DNA from: DATBQN01 sp963755825
Lineage (GTDB): Bacteria; Acidobacteriota; Thermoanaerobaculia; Multivoradales; UBA5704
NCBI GenBank assembly: GCA_963755825.1
Contig: CAVWLA010000003.1
Coordinates: 2,356,001-2,420,000 of the forward strand
Length of the DNA stretch: 64,000 bases
Direction of reading: 5' to 3'
The notes below the pieces were generated by a model, which ran no database searches, had not been told where the DNA came from, and worked only from the letters and a program-made list of their open reading frames with translations. The position numbers and the translations under genes are program-made. This document shows positions 24,144 through 32,701 of the stretch, piece by piece. Within the stretch, counting starts at the first letter, position 1. Every line of letters starts with the position of its first letter.

Positions 24144-26834
24144 TCAGGAATGGACGGCGGATCGAGCGGCGAGGGCGCGCCGGGTCTGGGGATGGGTGGC
24201 GCCGAGCTCGGCTTTGAGCGCCGCGGCCGCCATCTCCAGCAGCCGTCTGCCGTCCGGATCGCCGAGGGCGGCGAGCGCTTCGCCGAGGCGCGCCCGCGCC
24301 TCGGCGAGCTCCCAGCTGCCTGCCCAGAGGAAGCTCTGCCGTAGCGCCACGGCCTCGCGGAGCGGCGCCAGCGCCTCGCGGGGGCGGCCGAGCGCGAGCA
24401 GCGCATCCCCGGCGATGACCTGCGCGCGGGCGACCCAGGGTCCGGACTGCCCTCCCAGCGTGCGGAGCGCCGGCAGCAGGGTCGCCACCTGGGCCGCGGC
24501 GGCGGCCGGCTCGCCGGAGGCCAGGGCCAGCTCGGCCTGGGCGAGCCGCAGCCGCAGGGTGAGGATGTGGTTGGGCCCGAACTGCCGGCGGGCGATCTCG
24601 AGGTTGGCGCGGAGGGCGCCGCGCGCCGCCGCCAGGTCCCCCGCCGCGGCCAGCGCCGCGGTGAGGAACTGGCGGTCCTGCACGGCGAGAGGGCTCGATG
24701 GACCGGTGAAGCGCACGGCCATGTCGGCCGCCTCGCGCAGCACCGGCAGCGCCTCCGCGGTCTGTCCGCGCATGGTGAGGGCGGCGCCATAGAGGCCCAT
24801 CGACGCGGCGACGGCGGCGGAATCGCCCGCCGCGGCCCGCTGCTTCCGGTAGGCCGTGGCGAGGGTCTCCTGCGCCTCGCGGAGGCGGCCGACGCGCAGT
24901 TCCAGCGTGCCGATGTTGCCGAGCAGGACCAGCGCGTCGAGGTCTTCGCCCCGCCCCAGCTCGCGGTAGATCCCCAGCGCCTCCCGATGGGCGGCGAGCG
25001 CCTCGTCGAGGCGATTGGCGGCGGTCAGCGTGATGGCGAGCGAGTTGTAGAGATTGGCGGTCTCGCGGTGCGCGTGCCCCGAGAGCTCCGTGCGCTCGCG
25101 GATCGCGTCCTGGTAGGTGGCGATGGAGCCGGCGAGGTTCCCTTGCGAGCGCTGCAGCAACCCCCGCACGAAGAGTCCCTCGAGGCGCTGCTCGCGGTAG
25201 CGCTCCGGATCGCGCTGCCAGAAGGCCGCCGCCTGGGCGACGAGCGGCGCCGCCCGTTCGGGATGCCCGCGCACCAGCTCGATGTTCGCCAGCTTCTGGC
25301 GCGCCAGCGCCACGGACTGGGGATCGGCCTCCGCTCCCGCGGCGGCGAGGAACCCCTCCAGCAGCGGCGCCTCCCCTTCGATGTCGCCCAGCGCCCCATA
25401 CAGGTCGGCGAGGGTCTCGACCACCTTGCCGGCGAGCTGCGGCTGGTCGCGATATTCCACCAGCACCCGCTGCGCGCTGCGGTCGAGCATCGCCTTCGCC
25501 GTGATCGGCGCCGCCGCGGGCTCGGCGAGAGAGGTGCGGAACATGCTCGTCAGGTAATCGCGCACCGCCTCCTCGCGGCGGGCGGCACGGCGCGCGTGGT
25601 CGCGCTCGAGCGCCGCCTGGTGCGCCTGCCAGGCGAAGGCCGCGAGGCCGGCGGCGAGCGAGAGGAAGACGGCCGCCACGGCCGCCGCCGCCCAGCGGTG
25701 GCGCCGCAGGAGACGGCCCAGCACGTAGAGACGGGCGCCCTCGCGGGCGCGGACCGGCTGGTGGCGAAGATGGCGCTCGACGTCCTCCCACAGGGCCGCG
25801 ACCGAATCGTAGCGGCGCTCCGGCTCCTTGCGCAGGCACTTGGCGATGATGGCGTCCAGATCGCCCTTCAGCAGGCGGGCCGGCACCTGCGGGTCGGGGG
25901 TCGCCCGGCTCGCCGGCGGCGCCTCCTGCTCCAGCAACAGCCTCACCGCGCTCGCCACCGGCAGGTCGCCGCTGCGCCAGGGGCGCGTTCCGGTCAGCAG
26001 CTCGAAGAGGAGCACGCCGAGCGCATAGACGTCCGTCGCGGTGGTCACCGGCTCGCCGGTGAGCTGCTCGGGCGCCGCGTAGTCGGGGGTCAGCGGCGCC
26101 CGCGTGACATCCCCGGCGGCGCCCGCCTCTGCCGCGGCGCGGGCGTCGAGGAGCTTGGCGATCCCGAAGTCGAGCAGCTTCACATGGCCGTCGGCCCCGA
26201 CCAGGATGTTGCCGGGCTTGAGGTCGCGATGGATGACGAGGTTGCGATGCGCATGGGCCACCGCCGCCGAGACCTCGCCGAACAGCCGCAGGCGCTCCTG
26301 CAGATCGCAGCCGTGCTCGCGGCAGTGCTCGACCAGCGGGCGGCCTTCGACGTACTCGATGGCGGCGTACGGCCGTCCGTCGGCGAGGGTGCCGCCGTCG
26401 AGCAGCCGGGCGATCCCCGGGTGCTCGAGCCGTGCCAGGATGCGGCGCTCGGCATGGAAGCGGTCGAGCTGCGCCGCCGCCCCCAGCTGCAGCACCTTGA
26501 TCGCCACGCGCTGCTCGAACGAATCGTCCGCCCGCTGGGCGGCATACACCTCGCCGGCGCCGCCACGGCCGATCAGCGCGCCGATCCGCCACGGTCCGAG
26601 ACGGACACCCGGCGCCAGCAGCTCCGCTGTCATCGGCGCGGTGGAAGGAAGCGCCAGCGGCGTGTCGAGGATCCCCGCGGTCGTTTCGTGGGCGGCGAGG
26701 AGCGATTCGACCTCGCGGCGCAGCTCCGCGTCATCCGCGCAGGAGCGGTCGAGAAGCTCGGCTCTCCCCGCGTGGTCCCTGTCCACACAGTCGGCGAACA
26801 GCTCCTCGACCCGCCCCCAACGGAATTGCGCCAT
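24144..26834 (-). CDS. Ser/Thr protein kinase with TPR sensor domain
   Basis: 896 aa. Kinase domain about 76-360: glycine loop IGRGGAGEVYAA, K113 (VAIKVL), catalytic IHRDLKPGN (D204), LDFGIAK, and DYAAPEQLTG. One transmembrane helix at about 381-402, then an extracytoplasmic array of TPR-like helices (residues about 430-890) containing LYNSLAITL and LLGNIGTLEL repeats. Family: PknB-like kinases with TPRs typical of Acidobacteriota. ATG 26834 is the start; the frame reads further upstream, antisense to the tRNA-Ser remnant, which is not coding. May govern the nearby ECF sigma factor (inference). Confidence 0.92.
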   Translation of the reverse strand: MAQFRWGRVEELFADCVDRDHAGRAELLDRSCADDAELRREVESLLAAHETTAGILDTPLALPSTAPMTAELLAPGVRLGPWRIGALIGRGGAGEVYAAQRADDSFEQRVAIKVLQLGAAAQLDRFHAERRILARLEHPGIARLLDGGTLADGRPYAAIEYVEGRPLVEHCREHGCDLQERLRLFGEVSAAVAHAHRNLVIHRDLKPGNILVGADGHVKLLDFGIAKLLDARAAAEAGAAGDVTRAPLTPDYAAPEQLTGEPVTTATDVYALGVLLFELLTGTRPWRSGDLPVASAVRLLLEQEAPPASRATPDPQVPARLLKGDLDAIIAKCLRKEPERRYDSVAALWEDVERHLRHQPVRAREGARLYVLGRLLRRHRWAAAAVAAVFLSLAAGLAAFAWQAHQAALERDHARRAARREEAVRDYLTSMFRTSLAEPAAAPITAKAMLDRSAQRVLVEYRDQPQLAGKVVETLADLYGALGDIEGEAPLLEGFLAAAGAEADPQSVALARQKLANIELVRGHPERAAPLVAQAAAFWQRDPERYREQRLEGLFVRGLLQRSQGNLAGSIATYQDAIRERTELSGHAHRETANLYNSLAITLTAANRLDEALAAHREALGIYRELGRGEDLDALVLLGNIGTLELRVGRLREAQETLATAYRKQRAAAGDSAAVAASMGLYGAALTMRGQTAEALPVLREAADMAVRFTGPSSPLAVQDRQFLTAALAAAGDLAAARGALRANLEIARRQFGPNHILTLRLRLAQAELALASGEPAAAAAQVATLLPALRTLGGQSGPWVARAQVIAGDALLALGRPREALAPLREAVALRQSFLWAGSWELAEARARLGEALAALGDPDGRRLLEMAAAALKAELGATHPQTRRALAARSAVHS

Positions 26835-26881
26835 GGCTGGATTGATCCTAATCCATGCGGGTCGTTTGCCTGGGAGGCTCG

Positions 26882-26945
26882 GCAGCGGTCCTGAAAACCG
26901 CAGGACCCGCGAGGGTCTCGTGGGTTCGAGTCCCACCCCCTCCGC
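26882..26945 (+). repeat. tRNA-Ser 3' fragment (possible att site)
   Basis: This 64-nt segment matches positions 18770-18833 of tRNA-Ser(UGA) at 60 of 64 bases: anticodon arm, variable arm, T arm and acceptor 3' strand. The 5' acceptor strand and D arm are absent, and the CCA is not kept (GCTCG follows). It is in the same orientation as the tRNA, so the two copies bracket about 8.1 kb as direct repeats, the usual mark of tRNA-targeted integration. Confidence 0.8.
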
Positions 26946-27025
26946 TCGTCCTTGGACACCCTTGGTACTATGGATCTGAGCCGCGAGGAACGGTCGAGAA
27001 CCGGACTCGCCGTCTGGAGTGAACG

Positions 27026-27274
27026 ATGACCGATTGGCGACAGAACCTTTCGTCCGACCCCCTGATCTGCGGCGGCAGCCTGTGCGCTCGGGGCACGCGG
27101 GTCCTCGTCACCAACATCTTGGACAGCCTCGCCGAGGGAGCGAGCCGTGAAGAGATCCTTCGCAGCTACCCGACTCTGTCCTCCGAGCACATTGACGCCG
27201 CGCTCGGGTATGCCGCCGAGCTTGCTCACGAGGAGAGTCTTCTCCCTTTGGTGAGGGATGAAGCTCAAGCTTGA
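27026..27274 (+). CDS. DUF433 antitoxin-like protein
   Basis: 82 aa. Typical DUF433 (winged-helix-like) layout: DPLICGGSLCARGTRVLVTNILDSLAEGAS, then EEILRSYPTLSSEHIDAALGYAAEL. DUF433 proteins are putative antitoxins paired with DUF5615 PIN-like proteins. It overlaps the DUF5615 gene by 17 nt. The pair sits just outside the tRNA-Ser fragment. Confidence 0.88.
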   Translation: MTDWRQNLSSDPLICGGSLCARGTRVLVTNILDSLAEGASREEILRSYPTLSSEHIDAALGYAAELAHEESLLPLVRDEAQA

Positions 27275-27608
27275 CGAGAACCTGCCCTCAGAGCTCCTGA
27301 CCGACCTTTTAGCCGTCGGCTATGAGGTCGACTCGGTACAACAGGAGGGCCTTGCCGGCGCGGCCGATCCGGTTGTCCTCAGACAAGCCAATGCCGACGC
27401 GCGGGTGCTCGTCACGCTCGACAAAGGCATCGGCGACGTGCGTATCTACCCGCCGGCTGACTTCGCAGGAATCATCTTGCCACGGCCGCCGACCGCTGGC
27501 CGCGAAGCGACGCTGAGCTTCGCGCGCGCCCACCTTCGGTCTGTTCTCGACCTCGACATCAAAGGACGGCTCCTGGTTGTGACCGAGAGAGGCGTCCGCT
27601 GGCGTTGA
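27258..27608 (+). CDS. DUF5615 PIN-like putative toxin
   Basis: 116 aa. KLKLDENLPSEL at the N-terminus supplies the conserved Asp/Glu of the PIN-like fold; ARVLVTLDKGIGD carries the second acidic site and PPADFAGIILPRP follows, all as in DUF5615 (Mut7-C-like) proteins. Predicted RNase toxin by analogy with VapC. Translationally coupled to the DUF433 gene by a 17-nt overlap. Confidence 0.87.
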   Translation: MKLKLDENLPSELLTDLLAVGYEVDSVQQEGLAGAADPVVLRQANADARVLVTLDKGIGDVRIYPPADFAGIILPRPPTAGREATLSFARAHLRSVLDLDIKGRLLVVTERGVRWR

Positions 27609-27784
27609 TCGCAGTGCTGAGCCGTCGGAGGTCTGGCCTTGTCCGGCTGGGCGGGCGCGCTCGGGGCCAAGGTGGCGAGGAAGTCTTCCAGTCGCGGCCG
27701 GCGCGAAGTGGATGCAGAGGGTGTGGCAGTCGCCGTAGACGCCGCAGGTGATGGTCCTGCCGCCGTCGGTGCAGACGTGTTGGC

Positions 27785-28030
27785 TCAGAGCTGCACGGCC
27801 TCGAACTCGGCGAACATCTGTTGCGCTTCCGCCAGCTTGGCGAGCGGCGTGTAGTCGCAGGCGGCGGCGAACTCGGCCCAGAGGACGTGGACAGCGGGGT
27901 TGGCGTGGGCCTGCTGGATGGCCCCGGCCGAGCGCCACTCGAAGACCTCGAGGATGGTGCAGTCCGGATCGCGGAGACGATCGTCGTGGCGCTGCCGAAG
28001 AAGGCGGCCGGAGAGATGCACGAGGAGCAT
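27785..28030 (-). CDS. Truncated small protein, ABM-like family (fragment)
   Basis: 81 aa. The segment DPDCTILEVFEWRSAGAIQQ plus HANPAVHVLWAEFAA resembles the C-terminal half of small alpha/beta-barrel proteins related to antibiotic-biosynthesis monooxygenases. The N-terminal strand and helix that should precede LLRQRHDD are missing, because the next gene ends only 60 nt upstream. Either a 5'-truncated remnant or a short variant. No RBS seen before the ATG. Low certainty. Confidence 0.35.
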   Translation of the reverse strand: MLLVHLSGRLLRQRHDDRLRDPDCTILEVFEWRSAGAIQQAHANPAVHVLWAEFAAACDYTPLAKLAEAQQMFAEFEAVQL

Positions 28031-28089
28031 TGAAACCTTCTCGCCTTCGGCCGGCCAGACGACGGCGGGATTCAGCGGCTGCTACCGCC

Positions 28090-28875
28090 TCAATCCTCTC
28101 GCTGAGCGTCGACCCACCTCACTAGCTCTCGATACCGGCCGTACTGCGCCGCATCCGCCGCCGCGAGGCCCTGCTCGGTCATGAAGTGCCATTCGGCGGC
28201 GTGGAGGAAGCGCGGGTCGAAGATTCTTACTGCCACACGGACGATGCCGACGTCGGCGAGGGGGCCGTGGCCCTTCTTTGCTTCATCGGCTTCGAACTGA
28301 GCGACGGCTTCCTTGGTGCTGTCGAGGATGGCGTCGAGCTCTTCGAGGGTCTCCAAGCCGCCGGTGGCGATCTCGTTTCTCAGCTCGGCGACGGGCTCGG
28401 CGCCCAGGTGCTCGCGGTCGGGCAGCCTCTTCTGGAGATAGGCCTCGAGCTGGCCGGCGTCGAAGTCGGCCGTGCCCTTCGGCTCGGGCGGCTTGCAGCG
28501 GGTCTCGCGGGCCTGATCGGGCGACGAGCTGCCGCCGGGCGGCCAGCAGAAGAGACCCTCGGTGGCGGCGGCGGCCTCGATCGCGAGGTCGGCGGCGAAG
28601 AGGCGGCGGGTGAGGAGCTCGTCGTAAAAGGCGGCGCCGCCCGACGCTTCGATAGGGATGACGTAGCTCTCCGGCCGCTCGCGTGTGAAGACGTAGATTC
28701 CGTCCGAGGCGCCCTCCTCCGGCTTGAAGCAGACGCGGATCACGCTCGACCAGGCGAAGCTCTGACGCCAGGCCCGGCGGCCCGGCGGCGCCGCCTCGAT
28801 CGTCACCTCGCTGTCGTCGAAGGCGACGCGGTACCAGACGTTGAGGGGCGGCTTCCAGTCGACGTCCTCGGCCAT
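28090..28875 (-). CDS. Hypothetical protein with PH-like N-terminus
   Basis: 261 aa. Residues about 10-75 form an alternating strand pattern (VWYRVAFDDSEVTIEAAPPG, FAWSSVIRVCFKPEE, YVFTRERPESYVIPIEA) that resembles PH/GRAM-like domains. Residues about 130-260 are helical and charged, with HLGAEPVAELRNEI and AAEWHFMTEQGLAAADAAQYGRY. Strong compositional fit to a real soluble protein, but I recognise no family. It stands upstream of the ABM-like fragment on the same strand. Confidence 0.62.
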   Translation of the reverse strand: MAEDVDWKPPLNVWYRVAFDDSEVTIEAAPPGRRAWRQSFAWSSVIRVCFKPEEGASDGIYVFTRERPESYVIPIEASGGAAFYDELLTRRLFAADLAIEAAAATEGLFCWPPGGSSSPDQARETRCKPPEPKGTADFDAGQLEAYLQKRLPDREHLGAEPVAELRNEIATGGLETLEELDAILDSTKEAVAQFEADEAKKGHGPLADVGIVRVAVRIFDPRFLHAAEWHFMTEQGLAAADAAQYGRYRELVRWVDAQRED

Positions 28876-28907
28876 GGCCTCTCGACCCTCCCGCTCTGCC
28901 GGCGGCC

Positions 28908-29372
28908 CTACCGCACCAGCTGCCGGTTGAGCTCGGTCTGAAAGTCGGCGGGGTCGACGCCGGTCTCCGGTCCGGCGACGTAGCGCTCCCAGAGGCCGGG
29001 GGCGAGCTCATGGCCGGCGGCCTTGAGCGCGGCGTCGAGCTCGCCCCAGGCGCTGCCGAGGCGCTCGTAGGGGCCGCGGTAGACCGCCCGCGCCACGGTG
29101 GCGGCGGGCAGCTCGCTCGCCACGACGCGGCCGGCGGGGGCGAGCGGGGCGCTCACCGGCACGCCGACCTCGAAGTCGAAGATGCCGGGGTCCATCCTGA
29201 AGTGACGCGAGAACATCGGGCCGGCCGGACCGACGCCCTGCGCCTCGACGGCGGCCATCACCTCGGCCTTGGCAGGGCCCATGACCTGCGCGATCTCGGC
29301 GCGCGGAATGGTGAAGCGGACGACCGCGGTCGGCTGGACCTCCGTCTGGACGATCTGTGGCTCGTCGATCAT
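28908..29372 (-). CDS. GyrI-like (AraC effector-binding) domain protein
   Basis: 154 aa. VVRFTIPRAEIAQVMGPAKAEVMAAV is the beginning of a standalone GyrI-like small-molecule binding domain, with GIFDFEVGVPVSAPLAPAGR and TVARAVYRGPYERLGSAWGE as the two conserved halves of the bacterial effector-binding fold. GAGGAGAA lies 6 nt before the ATG at 29372. Such proteins bind hydrophobic cations or drugs, or hydrolyse cyclopropanoids in some cases. No regulator DNA-binding domain is attached. Confidence 0.83.
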   Translation of the reverse strand: MIDEPQIVQTEVQPTAVVRFTIPRAEIAQVMGPAKAEVMAAVEAQGVGPAGPMFSRHFRMDPGIFDFEVGVPVSAPLAPAGRVVASELPAATVARAVYRGPYERLGSAWGELDAALKAAGHELAPGLWERYVAGPETGVDPADFQTELNRQLVR

Positions 29373-29589
29373 CGGTTCTCCTCGTTCGTTCGATCCGGCG
29401 TTCGATGGGGGCCGGCGAGGCGGCCCGTGAGGTGAGTACAACACTCGCCGCTCGTCAGGCGTTCTCTATCAGACCATGCTTCATCGCCCCGCCGAACCCG
29501 CCGCTGCAGGCGGTCGCCCGCTCGGCTCTCTCTCGCGTCCGCCGCGGAACGGCCGGAAGCGCTGGTTCTTCGACTGTGGGACTGGTGAG

Positions 29590-29800
29590 GAGAAAGTTCA
29601 AAGTTCCCCGCCGCGCGGCGGTTGGAGAGATGGAAATCTAAAAAGTTCCGCGGAAATTTTGAATTTCCCCTCGCCCACGGCAATTGCGGCGAGGAAATTT
29701 AAAAAGGGCCTGAGGAAAATCAAAAGTTCTCGCGGAAATTTTGGATTTCCCTCTCCCGCGGCGTCTGGGGCGAGGGAATTTTGAATTTTCCTCCAAGGCT
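29590..29800. repeat. AT-rich hairpin-repeat array
   Basis: In the 525-nt gap between the GyrI-like gene and hypB lie related units. AAAAGTTC(C/TC)GCGGAAATTTTG and the following ATTTCCC occur near 29640 and again near 29722, about 81 nt apart. Each is followed by an inverted complement: GGCGAGGAAATT near 29688 and GGGCGAGGGAATTTT near 29768. A first, shorter GC hairpin CCGCCGCGCGGCGG sits at 29608-29621. AATT-rich stems stand out against the GC-rich genome. It may be a repetitive extragenic element or a structured RNA; no ORF. Confidence 0.6.
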
Positions 29801-29897
29801 GGCCGACTTCGGGATGCGAGTGTCCAGAATTCGGACATGAAGGAGGAGGAGGGCAGCAGGAAGCGCGCTGAGGTACCGCGGCTGGGCGTGGGGGCGC

Positions 29898-30569
29898 CTA
29901 CGCCGTCGCCAGCCGCCGCTCGCGGAGCTCGGCGAGGCGCGCGATCCAGGCGTCCATCCCCTCGCCGGTGCGGGCGGAGGTCGCGAGGATCTCGAGGCCG
30001 GGGCGGACCTCGTGGACGTTGCGGTAGGCCTCGTCGCGATCGAAGCCGACGGCTTCCGCGAGGTCGATCTTGGTGAGGATGGCGAGATCGGCGGCGTTGA
30101 AGATGGTGGGGTACTTGAGCGGCTTGTCCTCGCCTTCGGTCACCGAGAGGAGGACGACGCGGAGGCCCTCGCCGAGGTCGTAGCTCGCCGGACAGACGAG
30201 ATTGCCGACGTTCTCGATGAAGAGGAAGTCGAGGGCGGCGAGGTCCCAGCCGTCGAGCGCTTTGCCCACCATCTCCGCCTCCAGGTGGCAGACGGTGCCG
30301 GTGACGATCTGGCGCACGGGAGCGCCGGCGCGGGCGAGCCGCTGGGCGTCGCGGTCGGTCGCCAGGTCGCCGACCAGGGCGGCGACCCGATGATGCGGCC
30401 GCAGGGCGGCGAGGGTCGCCTCGAGGAAGGCGGTCTTGCCGGTGCCCGGGCTGGACACCAGGCTCGCCACGAAGACCCCGGCCTCCAGGAAGCGCTGGCG
30501 GAGGTCGCGGGCGAGGACGTCGTTCTTCTTCAGCAGGCCCTGGCGGACCTCGATGATGCGCGGCTGCAT
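29898..30569 (-). CDS. hypB: Hydrogenase nickel-incorporation GTPase HypB
   Basis: 223 aa. Walker A SSPGTGKTAFLEATL at residues 39-53, then VGDLATDRDAQRL, the Cys-His metal segment GTVCHLEAEM, FIENVGNLVCPASYDLGE and the guanine-specificity loop ILTKIDLAE. GTP-driven delivery of Ni to the hydrogenase large subunit together with HypA. It lacks an N-terminal His-rich nickel store. I prefer ATG 30569; a TTG at 30614 would add 15 residues. Lies 69 bp downstream of hypA and diverges from the structural genes. Confidence 0.95.
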   Translation of the reverse strand: MQPRIIEVRQGLLKKNDVLARDLRQRFLEAGVFVASLVSSPGTGKTAFLEATLAALRPHHRVAALVGDLATDRDAQRLARAGAPVRQIVTGTVCHLEAEMVGKALDGWDLAALDFLFIENVGNLVCPASYDLGEGLRVVLLSVTEGEDKPLKYPTIFNAADLAILTKIDLAEAVGFDRDEAYRNVHEVRPGLEILATSARTGEGMDAWIARLAELRERRLATA

Positions 30570-30638
30570 GGCGGCTGACCCTCGCTCGATGTGGACGAGC
30601 TCGACCTCGATCAAGAGACGGAGTTGATCACGTTTGTC

Positions 30639-31004
30639 TCAGGGATCCGCGCTCGCCGGCTCGCTGATCTCGAGGGCGAAGAGCTCCATCTCGCGCCCGC
30701 CGACGACGTCCGGCGTGGGCAGATCGCAGACCGGGCAGTGAAAATGTTGCACGCTGGGGAGAGTGCGGTCGGCATCGCAGCGCCGGCAGTGGACGGTCAC
30801 CGGAACCTCTTCGATCTCCAGCCGGGCGCCCTCGATGGGAGTCCCCGCGGCGACCAGCTCGTAGGAGAACTCGAGCGCCTCGCGGACGACGCCGGAGAGG
30901 GCGCCGAGGCGCACGTGGAGCGCCTCCACCTTGACGCCGCCCTGGCGGACGGCCTCCTCGCTGGCGGCTTCGACGAGACCCATGGCGATCGAGAGCTCAT
31001 GCAT
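30639..31004 (-). CDS. hypA: Hydrogenase nickel-incorporation protein HypA
   Basis: 121 aa. MHELSIAMGLVEAA gives the Ni-binding MHE start (His2), and the structural zinc site is C73-x2-C76...C90-x2-C93 (CRRCDADRTLP, HCPVC). Works with HypB to load Ni. First gene of a hypAB unit that diverges from the hydrogenase operon; the 530-nt gap must hold promoters for both. Confidence 0.95.
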   Translation of the reverse strand: MHELSIAMGLVEAASEEAVRQGGVKVEALHVRLGALSGVVREALEFSYELVAAGTPIEGARLEIEEVPVTVHCRRCDADRTLPSVQHFHCPVCDLPTPDVVGGREMELFALEISEPASADP

Positions 31005-31536
31005 GGAGTATGCGCAGGCGCAAGCGGCCCGCGTCGCGGTCAGGATACACCTCATGCGGTGGTCGAGCGGGCGGCGGTAACTCGTACATCGAGGTGGCGC
31101 CGCAGCGCCCCTCTTGACAATGGCTTGACTTCTCTGAAAGCCGGGCGTACGTTCCAAATCTCGGAGGGCTGCCAGCCCTTCGCTCTCGGCAGCCAGCGGG
31201 TAACACGGCAGCCGGAAAGGGTTTACGCCTGCAGATGCAGCATGCGGCGAATCCTGCGTTGGACCTCGGCTCCCCGCACGGGCGAGCCCGCAAAACAAAA
31301 ATAAGCAGACGATCGAAGCGCAGCCGGCGGCCGCTGTCACTCTCGAGCCGGCGGCTTGCCGCGTCCGCGCACCGCGCCCCCGCGGTGCGAGCTACTGGTA
31401 TGGAACTTGAAAGTGACTCTCAAATTGATTGCTGAAGCGGGGGCAGTGACCGGACCGGGGCTCGCCGAAGGAACGGCCGGCCGGCCGTTCCGCAGTGAGG
31501 GCAGCGGTCATCCTGAGCTTTGAAAGGGGGTAGCGC
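31005..31536. promoter_or_regulatory. Divergent hydrogenase control region
   Basis: 530 nt between hypA and hhyS with no convincing gene. TTGACT (31125-31130) with a 17-nt spacer to TACGTT (31148-31153) is a possible promoter toward hhyS, with an overlapping TTGACA at 31114. A Fur-like dyad lies at 31407-31423. GAAAGGGGG at 31522-31530 is the hhyS RBS. The long leader could also carry RNA-level control. Confidence 0.4.
31407..31423. promoter_or_regulatory. Fur-family-like operator
   Basis: TTGAAAGTGACTCTCAA is a near-perfect 17-bp dyad (14 of 17 symmetric). Its core TGAAAGT-G-ACTCTCA fits the 7-1-7 Fur-box scheme TGAnAnTnAnTnTCA. It lies about 115 nt upstream of hhyS. Fur, Nur or PerR-type control of an Fe/Ni enzyme would make sense, but this rests on one site. 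Confidence 0.4.
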
Positions 31537-32595
<1,059 letters not shown>

Positions 32596-32701
32596 GGCGA
32601 AGCCCCCGTCGACCCGGCGGGGCATCCCCGCCGGGGAACGCACCGCAGTCACCGAGCTAGGCGCTGTTCTTGCGAGCCAAAGGCCCGAAGGGAGATACGA
32701 G

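Noticed and set aside
20827..26592. A 1921-codon open frame on the minus strand
   Set aside because: It runs out of phase through the kinase, the IPTL protein and the sigma gene; low-complexity composition, no homology pattern.
26882..26945. A second functional tRNA-Ser
   Set aside because: The 5' acceptor strand and D arm are missing and CCA is not encoded; only the 3' two-thirds match.
27609..27784. A possible coding remnant (GDCHTLCIHF-like peptide) on the minus strand
   Set aside because: Too short and frame-disrupted; no family match, so left as non-coding.
30569..30614. hypB starting at TTG 30614
   Set aside because: Adds 15 residues lacking the usual HypB N-terminal motif; ATG 30569 fits the family better, though it cannot be excluded.
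31235..31435. A 66-aa ORF in the hydrogenase promoter region
   Set aside because: Basic, low-complexity translation, no RBS, overlaps the Fur-like site region.
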